NCBI GenBank assembly: GCA_949128115.1
Contig: OX421966.1
Coordinates: 54,929,416 to 54,993,415 of the forward strand
Source of the DNA: Anaspis maculata
Taxonomy: Eukaryota; Arthropoda; Insecta; Coleoptera; Scraptiidae
Direction: 5' to 3'
DNA: 64,000 nt
The notes below the pieces were generated by a model. The model had not been told where the DNA came from. It was given only the letters and a program-made list of their open reading frames with translations, and searched no databases. Both the position numbers and the translations under genes were made by a program. This document shows, in pieces, positions 23,691 to 36,261 of the stretch. How positions within the stretch are numbered: the stretch's first letter is position 1; every line of letters begins with the position of its first letter.

Positions 23691-23823
23691 TAGATCGCAG
23701 TGCAAGAAGGATCCCCCGAGACCAAACAACCACCTCTGATCTACAATCTACAATCTATAGATCGCAGTGCAAGAAGGATCCCCCGAGACCAAACAACCAC
23801 CTCTGATCTACAATCTACAATCT
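23691..23823. repeat. 67-bp tandem duplication
   Basis: The unit beginning TAGATCGCAGTGCAAGAAGG is repeated at 23758 with no change that I can see and ends CTACAATCTACAATCT. Perfect identity suggests a recent slip or an assembly duplication. Confidence 0.9.
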
Positions 23824-23849
23824 GAACCACTTCCTTTTTTACTTTCCCG

Positions 23850-23986
23850 GCCCACCCACGAACACGGAGGGAAAGTATTGTAATCGTGCAGAAAAAAAGT
23901 TTCGAGATTTCACCGGATATATCCGTTTTGAGGTCCTCCAAGACGATTAAGACCATTTTCAGAATGATGTCTGTCTGTGTGTGTGT

Positions 23987-24023
<37 letters not shown>

Positions 24024-24045
24024 TACTGCCTAAGTTGTGGCGGAT
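23850..24045 (+). repeat. family R fragment ending in a GT microsatellite
   Basis: GTATTGTAATCGTGCAG through AAGACGATTAAGACCATT, followed by (GT)n at about 23970-24020, is the reverse complement of 54770-54880. The next 300 bp contain several CCGCCACA and TTGTGACGGA words like those beside the family R copy at 34440-34490. Confidence 0.75.
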
Positions 24046-25798
24046 TTGTGTGTGAATAGGACCCAATTGTGACGGATCACCCAATAGTGGAGGATTTTTC
24101 AGTCCGCCACAATTTTTTGAAGTCATCAACCGAATTGTGACTGTTTATTTAACCGCTAGAACATGTTTTCCAAAAATCCGCCATAAATGTGGTTGTTTTT
24201 ACTTATACACATCATCACAACTTTACCATATTTATGACTGACCTGTCTTTCACTGATGCCAGCGCCCTCTATCTGAGTGTATATTTTGTGAGTTTTGCAT
24301 CAACTGTGACGGACCCTCTTAAAATAGAATGTCCGCTTGCCGAAAAGCCGACTTTTAGCCGATGGCGGCAGACGGAAGCAAGTCTTCGGTAATCAGGAAG
24401 TTATGTGGCGTGGTATCCCCGCGGAAGACCAGCACCCGCAAAGCTGTTGCCACCGCGGAATTGTTTCGGCAGGTCAATTCTAACAGGAATTGAATCAAAA
24501 CTAACGTGGTAGGTACTGCATTAAAACGGTCGTGGTACCGAATCAAAGCGGTCGTGGCACCGAATGCAGGAAGAAGATATTACGATTCTATTATAAAAGC
24601 AATATCTACAAGATGTCGCTAAATTTCAAAAGTCGGGTAAATACTTCACGAAGGCCAGAAAAATGGTAAAAAATTTACTTTTCAATTTTTCGTCAAAGGA
24701 TGGGATTTTATTAGGCCTCTTTATTTTCGTAATCCATCTGAAATGCTTTTTAGTCAATGTTGAACAAAACTGTGAACAGCAATTCTGAATATTGCTCTTT
24801 AGTTTTTGTTCAAAGTCTACTAAAATCGTTTAAGACAACGAAAATATCGGGGCTTCAAGTTCCACCCTCTGACCCTCCATATTTCCAAAAATAAATGACC
24901 TAGATGTTTTTCACATTTTTCTGGCACTTTAAAAGTATTCCCTTGAACAAACTATTCTGGACTTTTATTTTTGCGTCATCCTGTATATTGGGGGTGTATT
25001 CGCAATGGTTTTGTTCAAAACTAACATTTCTTCACAAAGTATTTTGTGCAGGTGAATGCACCATCCAGATCTGAAATTTAATCAGGACAAAATTTGCTCG
25101 AAAATTTGTTTAACGTTTCAAACGATTAGAAAATCTAAATAAGTAATCAGTTATTCAAACCAGAATTTGAAAATAAATGAAAATAATCACACGGGTACTT
25201 GTCCGCATATCATAACTCAAGAGATTCAGCCGGCTTCTGAAATGCAGCACTCATCGGCGATGCTGCGCTACAAATTCTCTCGCTTTTAAGCTAAAAGCGC
25301 ATTCACAGGTGCGCGTTCAGGTGCTACCCGCTTATTTTCAACTTTTGAAAAATACTTACATATTACGATTGAGCGGCTGTTTATGTATGTAATTGTATTT
25401 TGTAATTTTGAACACTCAAATATAAATGGATCGCCCCTAAACGCACACCTCTAAATGCGGTTTTAGCTTTGAAGCGAGATATGAATTTATGAATACGGCC
25501 CCTTGTTTCCGCTTGGATTACTCCACATTTTTTTTAGAAGCCGAATGGCCCTAAGACACTGGAAAAGTTTGTAAGACATTTTTTGACACTTGAAAAATTA
25601 TCAACTGTTTTATAATTTTGAGAGACGTATGAAATTCAATATATGGCCGTTTTTTGGAAAAAGTTGTCAACAAGGAAGAAAAAAATATTTTCTTTTGCAT
25701 AATTGAAAAAACACTCTGTAGGCACTTCATTTTCTAACATACTCAGTACACTGTATAAAATAAAATTGAGTTTTTATCTCTTAATTTTTGAGGGAGAA
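24046..25798. other. unassigned, low-complexity AT-rich
   Basis: Scattered variants of GTGACGGA and CGCCACA occur to about 24330, and one weak foldback-type end (CATCCTGTATATT) near 24980. No gene, RNA or repeat boundary could be supported. Confidence 0.4.
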
Positions 25799-25942
25799 AT
25801 ACCGGGTGTTTATAAACGTTTGTTATCATATCGCCTTTGGAATCTCCTATCACTCTTTCAAATCGTGCCTTTCACCTTTCACTGCGACTTTTGGCCTGAC
25901 CAAAGCCTGCCGCGATCACAGACGTTTATAAACACCCGGTAT
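25799..25942. mobile_element. 144-bp MITE
   Basis: ATACCGGGTGTTTATAAACG on the left and CGTTTATAAACACCCGGTAT on the right form a perfect inverted repeat of about 20 bp. The interior is unique. Flanking bases allow a TA target but do not prove it. Confidence 0.75.
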
Positions 25943-26378
25943 TAAAGATAATTTCACCGCTGCGAATCCAGCCCTAATGCGTATTGCCTGAAGAGCTAGT
26001 CGACCGAGTAGTCAACACGACACTATCCCATAATATTTGGAAGTCTTTGCTTGCAAAATAAAAGCACATGGTTTCGGATGGTTTTTTTGCCTAGATCGCC
26101 CTTTTCGGGCACTTCTGGCTACCTAAATCCGAACTGCCTCTTGCTCTTGCGGACCGAGAGCTGAAAGAAATCCGATATTATATTATATTGGTGTTTTCTT
26201 GGGTCAGTTAGTGCAGCATTCCCGCTTCATTTATGCTAGTTGCGCGGCTAAGCCATTTAAATTGGACGAACCCTGCAAATTTTGAGGCCGCGATGCCACT
26301 TGGCAGAATTGTTCTATGGAACATTGTTTTAATTTTTAAAAGTGGTGCCACGATGGTGGTTAGTGCAAACGCTGTATA

Positions 26379-26640
26379 CAGGGTGATCAAAAATGAAAAA
26401 ATTCAAACTCAGGAACTAAAAGAGTTGGAGTCATGAAAATCACCATGTAGATTCAAAATTTGATGCTTATCAAGATAAAATCAACCGGGTCTGAATATTT
26501 TCAGCCGTTTCAGAAATATCCTGAAAGTAGTGGCCGGTTTCATGAAAATTGAAACTTCTCAATAAATCAGTGATTTCTCAAGATATTCGGATAAAATTTG
26601 ATATTTACCCCAAAATTGACGTCAGAAATACGATGCGATA
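26379..26640. repeat. single arm of a CAGGGTG foldback
   Basis: It begins TATACAGGGTGATCAAAAATG. No matching opposite end is found nearby, so this looks like one arm of a broken foldback. Its right limit is approximate. It is followed by a GTCC/GTCT tetranucleotide run at 26731-26761. Confidence 0.5.
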
Positions 26641-27398
26641 TGGTGCCACCGTCTCCTCCTACTATTTTCTAGAATAAGACAAGCAATAATCGTAGGAATA
26701 TTCAGAAAATACGCTATTAGCCGTGCTTTGATGTCCGTCCGTCTGTCCGTCTGTCCGTCTTGTAGTTGAACTCCTCCTAAACGAAGAGTCGTAGCGGTAT
26801 CGGGTTTTTTGAAAATCAATGCTGATTGTCAGCGGATGGGAATAGAAACAAAAAATATTTGGTCAGACCGCACGATTGCAAGAAAAAAATCAGAATGTTG
26901 AAAAAGTCGGTATTCAACGCTACGTTGTGAGAACTTCTGCATCGAGAAATCTTGCGAACCGTTCTATATACATGCATACATGCAGCGAACGAAATATGCA
27001 CAAATTAATGGAGACATCGTTAGTCAAAGAATCATTTTGATTCCTCTATTGAAATAGATATAATTTTTTAAGAGAAGGTTTCGCCTCGCGATTTCACATT
27101 TGTCGGTTTTGACGCTACAGTGTGAACTTCTACATCGAGGAATCTTGCAAACTATTTCAGATACATGCATACATCCAGCGAATGCAATATCCAGAAATTA
27201 ATGGAGAAACTTGTAGTGAAAGAATCACTCTGATTCCGTTATTGCTATAGAAGATACAATTTTTTAAAGAAGCGGATTCTGCCCCGCGATTCCACAAAGT
27301 GAAAATTATGTGTATTGACTGCAGTGTAAACTTCGGCATCGGCATAATTCGCGTCAGACAGACGTACAGATATACAGGGTGTTCGGGTTTGGCTATTA

Positions 27399-28328
27399 GG
27401 GGAATTGCGCCCAAAACGGCATATCTGGGCAAAATGGCATATTGTGGGTTTTGATCCTATCGTACACATTTGGATGTCGCCACTAGTACAAATATACTGT
27501 TACGTCACTAGCTGCCGGCAGATCTACATGGCTTCACTGTGCGTCGCCGTTGACGGTTGATACATCGACATTGAGATAAAATCATGTTCACGAAACTATT
27601 TTTTCATCAATTATCAATGTATTCTGTGGCAATAAATTCCACTTCTCATTTGAGAGCTTTTATAAGAGGAGGCATACATACTAGTAGAATGTACTTTGTG
27701 TAGTTTCATCTCTGAACACCTAGCCTATATAATCTTACTAACACAAAAGTCAAGCTGATGCAAAACGGGCAAAATGGCATATTCTACGGCTGGCCCAAAA
27801 CGGCATACCATGGCATCATGGTATTATTCGACCATAAATACCAATTTTGTTTATGAGCCAATAGATGCATGTCCCAACATAAAATATCATAACCAGAATA
27901 TTTTTGAATAATAAAGCAACCCATTCAGTTTCACCCTTGGGTGTAGAACAAAACAAAGTGTACGTTATGAGAGAGATCTATTTTTGTTAGGTACCTAGGT
28001 ACTCTACCAGAGAATTTATTCTTATTTTATGAGAGTTATCTTTGTATTGTTGAATAACTGTTGAAATGTATGTTATAATACGGCAGAAGGCATACCTTCA
28101 CGTCAGTATGCCATTTTACCCAGGACATCAGGGCAAAATGGACTTTTACATCATATTTCGAAATCTCAAATTACAAATCTATTCATTCATATACAAATGA
28201 AAGTTTTTGTCGCAGGTAAGGGAAATAGACATAGATTCTATTACAGTTTTGGGTTTCATCAAATTGTTATTGGTTTCACCTTACCACGCCTTCAAACAAA
28301 AAGTATGCCGTTTTGGGCGCAATTCCCC
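27399..28328. mobile_element. 930-bp TA-flanked element with repeated subterminal motif
   Basis: GGGGAATTGCGCCCAAAACG on the left and CGTTTTGGGCGCAATTCCCC on the right form a terminal inverted repeat of about 25 bp. The empty site is provided by the right arm of FB2, which in this orientation reads GGCTATTACAAAC. Here TA is duplicated at 27397-27398 and 28329-28330. Variants of GGGCAAAATGGCATA recur inside, at about 27428, 27768, 27790, 28095 and 28130. Such repeats often bind a transposase. There is no coding sequence. Confidence 0.87.
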
Positions 28329-28415
28329 TACAAACTTTGAGGGATGATTTCCCTTCAAAAATAAAGCCGAAAGAACAAAAAACTCATGGTCATAAAATGC
28401 TTCCTTAAAAGGATA

Positions 28416-29239
28416 CAGGGTGTTGAAGTTGACTTTTTTTAATCGTTTTTTCACTGTAACTTTTCAACCGTTGAACTGATTTTGATCAAATTTGAACCAA
28501 AGTTTAGTCAACTGAGTCTCCATCGAATAATAATACCACGATCCATAAAAGATTCCTGGGGGCGTGGATAATAGGAGACTGTCCCCTATTTTCGCCCCTA
28601 TTCTTATCTCTCCTAATTATTTTTTGAAATAGTTAATATTTTCAGATTCTAAGTTCAATTTAGAAGAAAAAGTTACCCTTGCAAAATTTTTATTAGAGGC
28701 TTCATTCCCAAGATACTTGGTTTTGAAACTTTGGAAAACATCTCGAAATCGCCACTTTCCAAAGCCCAAATTGTTTTTCTCTGAAAACGCCTCGTTTCTT
28801 AGCCGAAAATGGCAATAAATCAACCTAAGCGACCTAGAAAACTTATTCCAGTTGAGGAATCATGAGTTTTCTTGGATTTTAATTTTTAGGCTTTTGAAAG
28901 TCGCGATTTCGAGGCGTTTTCCAAAGTTTCAGACCCAAATATCTCGGGAATGAAGCCTCTAATCAAAATTTTGCAAGAGTAACTTTTTCTTCTAAATTGA
29001 ACGTAGAATCCGAAAATATTAACAATTTCGAAAAATAATTGAGGTAGATAAAAATAGGGGCAAAAATAGGGGACAGTCCCCTGTTATCCACGCCCCCAGA
29101 AATTTTTGATGACTTGTGGTATTATTATTCGATGGAAACTTATTTGATTCAACTTTTATTCAAATTTGATTAAAATCGGTCCAACAGTTCAAAAGTTACT
29201 GTGAAAAAACCATTTGAAAAAGTCAATTTTAACACCCTG
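28416..29239. mobile_element. foldback FB2-inner
   Basis: CAGGGTGTTGAAGTTGACT at 28416 faces a GTCAATTTTAACACCCTG end at 29239, flanked by TA. Arms of about 400 bp match imperfectly: GGGGGCGTGGATAATAGG faces GTTATCCACGCCCCCAG, and GAGGCTTCATTCCCAAGATA faces ATCTCGGGAATGAAGCCTC. Related arm sequence recurs at 33260-33690. Confidence 0.85.
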
Positions 29240-29490
29240 TATTTTTTTAAGAAAGCATTTTAAGACCATGAGTTTTTTGTTTTTTCGGCTTTATTTTTGA
29301 ATAAGCCAATAATTATAATGAAGGGGAATCATCCCTCAAAGTTTGTAATAGCCAAACCCGAACACCCTGTATGCATACATCATACATCTAGCGAATGAAA
29401 AGTGCAGAAAGAAATGGAGAAATTTTTAGTGAAAGAATTAACTTGATTGATTCATTCTCAAGGAAGATACCTCTATTTTATAAGAAATCT

Positions 29491-31170
29491 ATACTTATGC
29501 ACTACTTTATGTGCGGTTGCGATTTTTACAGCGCGAGAGAATTCAGTCTGTGGCGTAGGAGTTATAGGGGGTCATTAATTTGGATTTGGCAGAGGTACCT
29601 AAATGGTTTCGACAAACCAGCCTATGCTAATTTTCAGCGAATTTGGTTGAATGTTTGGCAAGTTACAAATTTCTAAAAATAAAAAATAGTGAACTTTGAC
29701 ACCCTGTATTTTTTCTAGGAAGCGAGTAAGAAGCACGAGAAGAAGCACATATGTTGTATTTTTATGAATCAGGAATACGAGAAAAATCTTTTTCAAAGTT
29801 AAGTAGGTTAAAACTGGAAAACCCTGTAATTACATTCAGGATAGAAGACTACATAAAATGCTATGTAGAAATATGTATATACAGGATGTCGAGAAATTTG
29901 TTTTTGACACTTTGTTACAGGTTGTGGAAAATTTTACTTTTCAATTTGACAATTATTATGGAACCTATAGGGAAACCGTTCAGATATAGTTGCCTGTAGA
30001 TATATTGTGTCTCCCATTTTTGGATTTTTTTTGCGATACCCTGTACCTCGCCCTGTACCTATACATCAGATAGTAGAAAAGTGATTATCTGTTCAATTTT
30101 GAGATTTGCGTGAAAAATCGTTGAATAAATACCAAGTAGCATTGCTCAATACTGATTTATTCCGATTCCACCCTGATTTATTCATCGATCGGCAAAATGT
30201 CACTGAAAAGTTGAAAGCTATATTTCTATGACGCAACGGAAAGGGGGAAACTAAAATCTGACGACTTACACAAGCTACAGACCAAAAGATCCAATCGAGT
30301 ATAGATGTACAGAGTGGATGAATAATCTCCTGCACGAGAGTAAAAAATAACAAAACTGAACGACTTTTTTCATCACCCGGTATCAGACATGTCCACGTAA
30401 TTAATGACGAGGACCTCCGGAGTTCATGAGAACTTCAAAATTTTTCTTCTAAACGGTGTTAACAGCTCAACAATCAAGTTATTTCCAAGAATTTTGTAGG
30501 GATTTTAAAATACCCTATTTCAAAAATATCCACTTCAGTTTGTAAGCAGTTTATTAACTGATTAGCGACAGTCAGGAGAAGTATAATAATTATGAACAGG
30601 TTAGATGGTAATAAATAAGTGGGCATCGGCAAATATTTTTAAGGAGGCCTGGGGGGTGGTGTGCTGCAGTGTTGTGCTGTGAAAATGGCATTTTTCAGCG
30701 TGTATTACTTTCAAATAAAATGCACCAACTCCAATGGCATGAGAAATAATGACGATAAGGAGACAATTACAAACAACCTCGAAAATAATTTTTGAAATGA
30801 TTTGAGGGTTACGATCTATGCAGGGAGGCGAAGAATGCCCTACAGAAGAATCGAATGGCGCGAAAAAGTCGAGCCTACTAGTCACATTATTTCAAGAAGC
30901 CAACAAAGGTCAAAGAATGACAGCTATAGTGCGCTTTCTTCCACGCGTTACACCCAAAAAAACACGATGGTATAAAATGACCATCCAGTAATAAAAATAT
31001 CGGTCAGGATTCTATAAGAACACACGTGTCCCATGTGTTGATGCTGTGAGGGAATAAAGGGCTTAGAGACGTTTAGGCGCGTAAACGTGGACCGTTATAC
31101 ACTTCTGCTCGATTCCCCCGCCCAAACATATTTTTCAGTCAGTTTCATTTCGAACTACCTAGTAAATAAA
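29491..31170. other. unassigned, with stray foldback ends
   Basis: Single CACCCTGTATTTTTT-type ends occur near 29699 and a CAGGATGTCGAG variant near 29883, without partners. Frames of 60-94 codons have no motif. Nothing else could be supported. Confidence 0.4.
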
Positions 31171-32785
31171 GGTGATCCAACTTGAGCTTTGCAATGACAG
31201 TGCTGAATATTTTCAAAACGGCAACATATTTGTTCATCTCAGAGTGACTTTTGTACACAAGAAATATATTATACAAAGTGGATCATGGAGCAATAACGAC
31301 TAATAAGCACGTAGAAATAGAAATAAGTAGGTACCTATGGGTATGCAAAAAAGTGTATATTGTGGTCGTCTGAATTTTTTTGTTTTCAAAATCGAGTTTC
31401 TGTATGCGCAGTTTGGAATCTGGTCCAGATTTTCAAGCAAAACTGGGTCTTCAGCTAACATTACACATAAGATTGTTTCGCTAGCACTGAATGTTAGCCT
31501 TCAGACCTAATAGGGTATGTGACGGTTTTTCAATTTTGGTCTAAATAATTTCTAATTGCTTGGTTTCCACTGAAAGTAGTATTTATTTGGTTCAAAGCAT
31601 GTTTATTTTACGTGAAAAAAATCTTCTTTATTTCGCTAAAATATTTGGCGCCCAAACGCTTTATGAAAGTCAACGGCCATTGTGACGTCACAGTTCATAA
31701 ACTGTCAAGTGTCATTCGCGAATGTAAACAAACCATCACATGTTCGCAAGGACGCTGTTCTGTTTGGAGAACAACGAGTGGAAAATCATATCACTGGTGT
31801 GTGGTGCCTCTTTGCAAAAACACGGGAAGAAGTTCCCCACATTAACTTTTCATTGTGGTACCCAAAAAAGAACACATGAGAAGGAAGTGGCTGGAACTTG
31901 CAAGAAGGGATCCAACCAAATGGATTATCTTCGGAGTCGTCCATCTATTTTTGTGAAAACAATTTTGATGTAGGTATATGAGCTTGGTAGGTAGGTACCT
32001 TCAATTATATCAAGTATCATATGTGTTATATAATCGATAAATGACATTGAAACACAATTTGAGATTTGAGGTTATGTTATTAAAAGTGAAGTTAGTGGTC
32101 AGACTTTAGACTACCGTATTTTAGTGAATGTGCCTACAGTTTTATTATGACGTGAAAAAAACTACCAAATCATTACAGCGTCCATTTGAGGCAACGTACT
32201 GCTATTCGCTCTCGAGAAACCTGGATCACATTTTCTTTTCAGGTGAAATTGAAAACACCGACACGCTTCGTCACACGCTACGGGCTACGTGACATCTCCG
32301 GTGACAGATGAGAAATGACAGATATGAAGATTGACGTCACACCCAATCGTGGCGCGTTTTAGGTCACGTGACATTGATTTAAAATAATTTAATTTTTAAT
32401 TTCACTTTTCTCATCAATTAATCAATGTATCATCGAGAAATGTTGCACAAGCTACATTTCAATTTTCACTTGCTCATAACAAAGACATAAAACCATTAAA
32501 ATCTGACACAGTCACATACCCTATTGTGCTCGAATACCTGAACCAAATTTCAAATTGTGGGTTTAGAAGTCGATTATGACAATCAAGAAATTCACGACGA
32601 CCACAGTAATAACATTTTTCGAACACCTCTATTTCCACTTTAACGCATTTATTAGTCGTTATTGCTCCATGATCAAATTTGTACATGTTTCTTGTGTACC
32701 TATAAATATCACTTTGAAATGGACAAATATCTCGCCGTTTTGGAGATATTCGGCACTGGCATTGTAAAGCTCAAGTTGGATCACC
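31171..32785. mobile_element. foldback FB4 with a THAP remnant in its loop
   Basis: GGTGATCCAACTTGAGCTTT at 31171 faces AAAGCTCAAGTTGGATCACC ending at 32785. Arms are about 375 and 300 bp, with shared CATGGAGCAATAACGACTAA and AATAGGGTATGTGAC blocks. The tips look like eroded CAGGGTGATCC ends, so it probably belongs with FB1-FB3. Unlike those, its loop (about 31560-32480) carries a degraded zinc-finger coding segment. No target duplication is recognisable. Confidence 0.7.
31745..31970 (+). pseudogene. THAP-type zinc-finger remnant
   Basis: One frame gives CVVPLCKNTGRSSPH (from 31798), which has the C-x4-C start and N typical of THAP domains. It then hits a stop. A second frame continues with TLTFHCGTQKR and a third with RRKWLELARRDPTKW (about 31878-31925), both in the positions where THAP domains have their F-H and R-K-W-L blocks. 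The expected later C-x2-H is not intact. At least two frame changes are therefore present. THAP domains bind DNA in P-element transposases and in host proteins; which one this came from cannot be decided. Confidence 0.65.
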
Positions 32786-33259
32786 CTTCATTTGTTACTA
32801 GTAATCGTGTTTTGAATGATGGCATAAAAGAATGTCTTCAGCGAGGTCTTTAGGTTCACAAAGACAACTACAACGTGACTTAAAAACACCGACAAATTGG
32901 TTGGTCCGACAGCGCCAACGTCGCAAAAATTATCAAGGGTCCAACAACAATAATTCCATTGTTGAATAATATTAGGGTGACTGAATTTCGAAAAAGGAAG
33001 GAGCTTGTTACTTTGAAGAAAGACATACCTTACCTTTGATGATAAATATTTGACGAGATTTTTTGAAACAAAAATATTTCCATTCAATTTATTATTTGCA
33101 TTGATTTTGCAGTCCAAAACAGTCGTGGAATTGCCTAATATATGTTTGATCTAAAAAAGTTATTTTCTTGGGCTACAGGTGCTTCATGTACAGTTGTTTC
33201 AGCGATGATAACAAGAAATTTAACTGTAAGTAGATTTCGTCAAAATATATAACGAAAAC
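32786..33259. other. unassigned
   Basis: AT-rich DNA. The minus strand has a 109-codon frame without motif. Nothing else is recognised. Confidence 0.4.
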
Positions 33260-33690
33260 CTAAACAGGTGTCCTGCAATGAGTGTTACAAAACTCACAGG
33301 GAGATCGGAAATTGAAAAATAAGGGGACTTTCTTGATAAACATACTCTCGCAAAGGTATAATAACGGAGATACAGGCCTTCCAAATTGTTTTATAAAAAC
33401 AGTTTTTTGCATATTGTACATATAACTTTGATTGATTTCAAATTCAAGCCAGAGTTTACTGAGACAAGTCTCATTCATAATAACGCATTTCATCAAACGT
33501 TTCAAGGGACGAAGATAATAGGAGGTACCCTCCCCATTTCCCCCCTATTTTTAACTCCCCCCCCCAAATATTTTTGAAAATGGTTCCGATTTTCGAATTC
33601 TACGTCCAATTCTTATAGAAAAATGACTTTACATAATTTTGATTAGAGGCTTCATTTTCAAGATATTAAGTTTTGAAACATAGGAAAATA
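33260..33690. repeat. lone arm related to FB2-inner
   Basis: ATAATAGGAGGTACC, GATTAGAGGCTTCATTTTCA and AAGATATTAAGTTTTGAAAC follow the same order as the left arm of FB2-inner. The opposite arm and the ends are missing. A C run (33558-33567) lies where the FB2 arms have CCCCTATT blocks. Confidence 0.6.
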
Positions 33691-34170
33691 CAGTCTTTCC
33701 ACCCCAGATTCAGATTTTCAAAATATGAAGATTGTGCTGATATTTATTTTTTTAAAGTGTCCCTGGAAAAGTTACAGGCCGTAGGTTCCGTAGAGGCTCC
33801 ACTCCTTTCAAATTTCAAGGGTCTCCTGGCGACCCCTCGAGAAAAAATCTGCGTGGCGCTCCTTCTCAATCGAAAGAGCACGGTCGTTTGTGCCATCCTT
33901 CAAATTTTTGTGCTTCTGTCACCAAGTGCAAGGTTCACTTGATTTTGGGTCACTAACCTCCGGATTTATACAGCCTAAATCTAAAAAATATGATCTTTTT
34001 TCCAAAAAAAGTTACACGACTTCAAAAATGACCACGTTTGACATTTCCATCCTGTTTATCATGGACAAAGTCAATGATGTCGTAAGTCGAAGTCCACTCA
34101 GAGAAAAAAATGATGGTATACTAGAGAAACTATATACTAGGCTGAAAATACCAAGCTATATACAAACATT

Positions 34171-34345
34171 GTGACGAATGCTTTTATACACTCTTTCGTA
34201 GTTACATAACCTGTGACGAACGCGTACACACTTTTCGAAGCTACATAAATTGTGACGAATGTTTCACACTCTTTCGTAGTTACATTAACTATGACGGAGG
34301 CATACACACTTTCCAGAGCTACATAAATTGTGACGAACATCTTCC
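34171..34345. repeat. tandem repeat of about 40 bp, 4 units
   Basis: Units start GTGACGAAT or a variant at 34171, 34213, 34252, 34291 and 34330. Odd units have TTTCGTAGTTACAT and even ones TTTCGAAGCTACAT or similar, so the true period is two units (about 80 bp). Confidence 0.85.
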
Positions 34346-34479
34346 ATGCGAGTGTATTCACAATCGGGGGAGTGTATTGCATAACTGAGTTGTGTCGCCA
34401 TCTTACAGAGAAGAAAAGAAATTTTTCTGACTAATTTTACCCAACACGTCACAATTTGGTCCACAGGTCGGTCCGCCAC

Positions 34480-35480
34480 AGTTGATGTAGTGCGTGTATG
34501 TGTGTGTGTGTGTGTGTGTATGTCTGTCTGTGATCTTCCACGATAACTGCCGTAACGTTGACTGGATCGACTTGATATTTGGTATACAAACATGGTTGTT
34601 TTCTGAAAAGAGCCCATTAGTTTTTGGCTGTCATCTGTCAAACCCAACTGTCACTATCATCAAATGTCAGAAGCTATATCTCACGGAACTCAACTTGCAA
34701 TATGTCATTTGAAACCCCTTGAAAAACTGTATCCAGAAAAGTTGAAAACATTGTCCTATCTGTCATCTGTCAAATAATAAAAAATGTTAAAGTTCAAAAC
34801 TTTACCAATTAATTATTCAAAATCTATCCGATGGATTGGAACCAGATTTGGCAGGAAGCAACAAAACAAAAGAACCAAATCGAGGCCGCAGTTGCAGTTT
34901 TCCACCATTCTCCAGTTGGACGTAATGAATTTTCAAAATTTCTCCTGGCCGTTGCCACTCAGGAGGGTCTCTCGCCGGTGTTTCGACCAGAACGACTCGC
35001 TTTTGTAGCAGGACTCCACTCAAAAATTTATTCCTGCTCGGGGATCGACTTTTTTTGGAAAATTTCAACTGATATCGAAAGTAGATTGGATAGAGCGTCG
35101 TGCAGGTCTATTTTCAAAGTCGACACAGTTCCGGTTTTCTGACTGTAATTTTTTCAAAATGATATTTGCACATTCCGTGAATTTGAGAAAAACGCAATGC
35201 AAACTTCTACATACGGTAGGCCCCACAAAATATCAATTTTAGGTGCAGACATGCTGTGAATAAAAGTTGGAGAAAAGATTGAGCTAATTTTTGGAGGAAA
35301 AATTTTCGAAATCGGATCAACAGTTGCCGAGTTTTCCTCTCTGGAAAAACTGCAAATTTTTCAACTTTTTATTCCGTGAACAGATTTCTTGGAATTCTTT
35401 TTTTTAGAGAATAGATAGCTGGTTCTTGAACATTTTCCAATAATTTCTCTCCAATTTCCCGGAAATTTTCCTCCTGAAAA
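34480..35480 (+). repeat. dispersed repeat family R, long copy
   Basis: It begins with a GT microsatellite (34490-34520), then CTTCCACGATAACTGCCG, AGAGCCCATTAGTTTTTGG, ATCCGATGGATTGGAACCAG, GGCCGTTGCCACTCAGG and TTCCGGTTTTCTGACTG. The same order, reversed, is seen at 54900-50165. No protein is encoded. The family has at least four copies in this window. Its type is unknown to me. Confidence 0.8.
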
Positions 35481-36261
35481 TATAAAACCAGTCATGCGAT
35501 CGTACAAATTAAGCGGTTCTGTCACGATAATTACCGAATTATTGATCCGATCGAATCGAAATCAGGTACGGAGGCCTAAGTTAAGCCTGGAATGATCTGA
35601 TTAGACTTTGGGTGGATGATTTTGATCGGAAGCCCTCAGGTGGCACATTGGGTCTGGGTTTGTCTGCCCAAGCTCTAAATTGAAAATATAGAGTTGAAAT
35701 TTGACACACAGATGCAGTAAAAGTTTTCAATCAAGTTTTTGTAATTTCATCATCATATCTAAAGTAGGAACAAAAATTTCAATAAGGAACCAGCATTGCA
35801 TTTTTGAGATATCACAACAGTTAGCTACCTAGTTCTACCTTTTGGATCAATTCATCACTTTGGAAAACTGACCTAACCTGTAATTTTTTCTGTCCGCTCA
35901 ACAATGGATGCAGGATGCTCGCTAAACGCTCGACTAAATAGAATTTTTTCATCAATTTCCAAATCGAATCGCCCCCTCCCGAAGGGATACTTCGATCAAA
36001 ATCATTACTGACGTCTCTGGATACCGCCGGGAAAGTTTTGTGTCGCCCCACAACAGATTTTTTTATATACGGGTCATTCAAAAAAGATGTCCACACCCAT
36101 TTTTCTCAATACCCGTTAAAGCTAGCGAGTTGCGGTAAAGACCGTTGGATTCAGCTGGATTTTCTGATCAAATTTGATATGTCAACAAAACTACTTCACC
36201 AAAACTCTGAGTACGGAGGCACCTCAACCATAAATTAGTTCACGCTTTGACTTGAACAGCA
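35481..36261. other. unassigned
   Basis: No coding sequence, end or repeat is recognised beyond weak continuation of family R-like text up to about 35650. Confidence 0.4.

Larger units (their letters stand above)
27375..29369. mobile_element. foldback FB2, outer element
   Basis: CAGGGTGTTCGGGTTTGGCT at 27375 faces AGCCAAACCCGAACACCCTG ending at 29369, with TA at 27373-27374 and 29370-29371. The arms continue as CAAACTTTGAGGGATGATT and, later, ACTCATGGTCATAAAATGC, with their reverse copies at 29262-29345. The left arm is broken by a 930-bp element. At the turn sits a second foldback with the same type of end. No coding. Confidence 0.85.
26911..29490. repeat. tandem repeat of about 200 bp, 3 units, split by FB2
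   Basis: Three diverged head-to-tail units share GAACTTCTGCATCGAG-like, ATACATGCATACAT and AATTAATGGAGA blocks. The first starts near 26911, the second near 27105 and the third near 27300. The spacing of shared blocks is about 193-210 bp. The third unit is interrupted at 27374 by foldback FB2 and resumes at 29370 with TATGCATACATCATACATC. Removing FB2 and one TA restores a continuous unit. Confidence 0.75.

Noticed and set aside
34171..34345. Possible CRISPR array from repeated units
   Set aside because: The units are contiguous, diverged and lack spacers; the setting is an insect genome.
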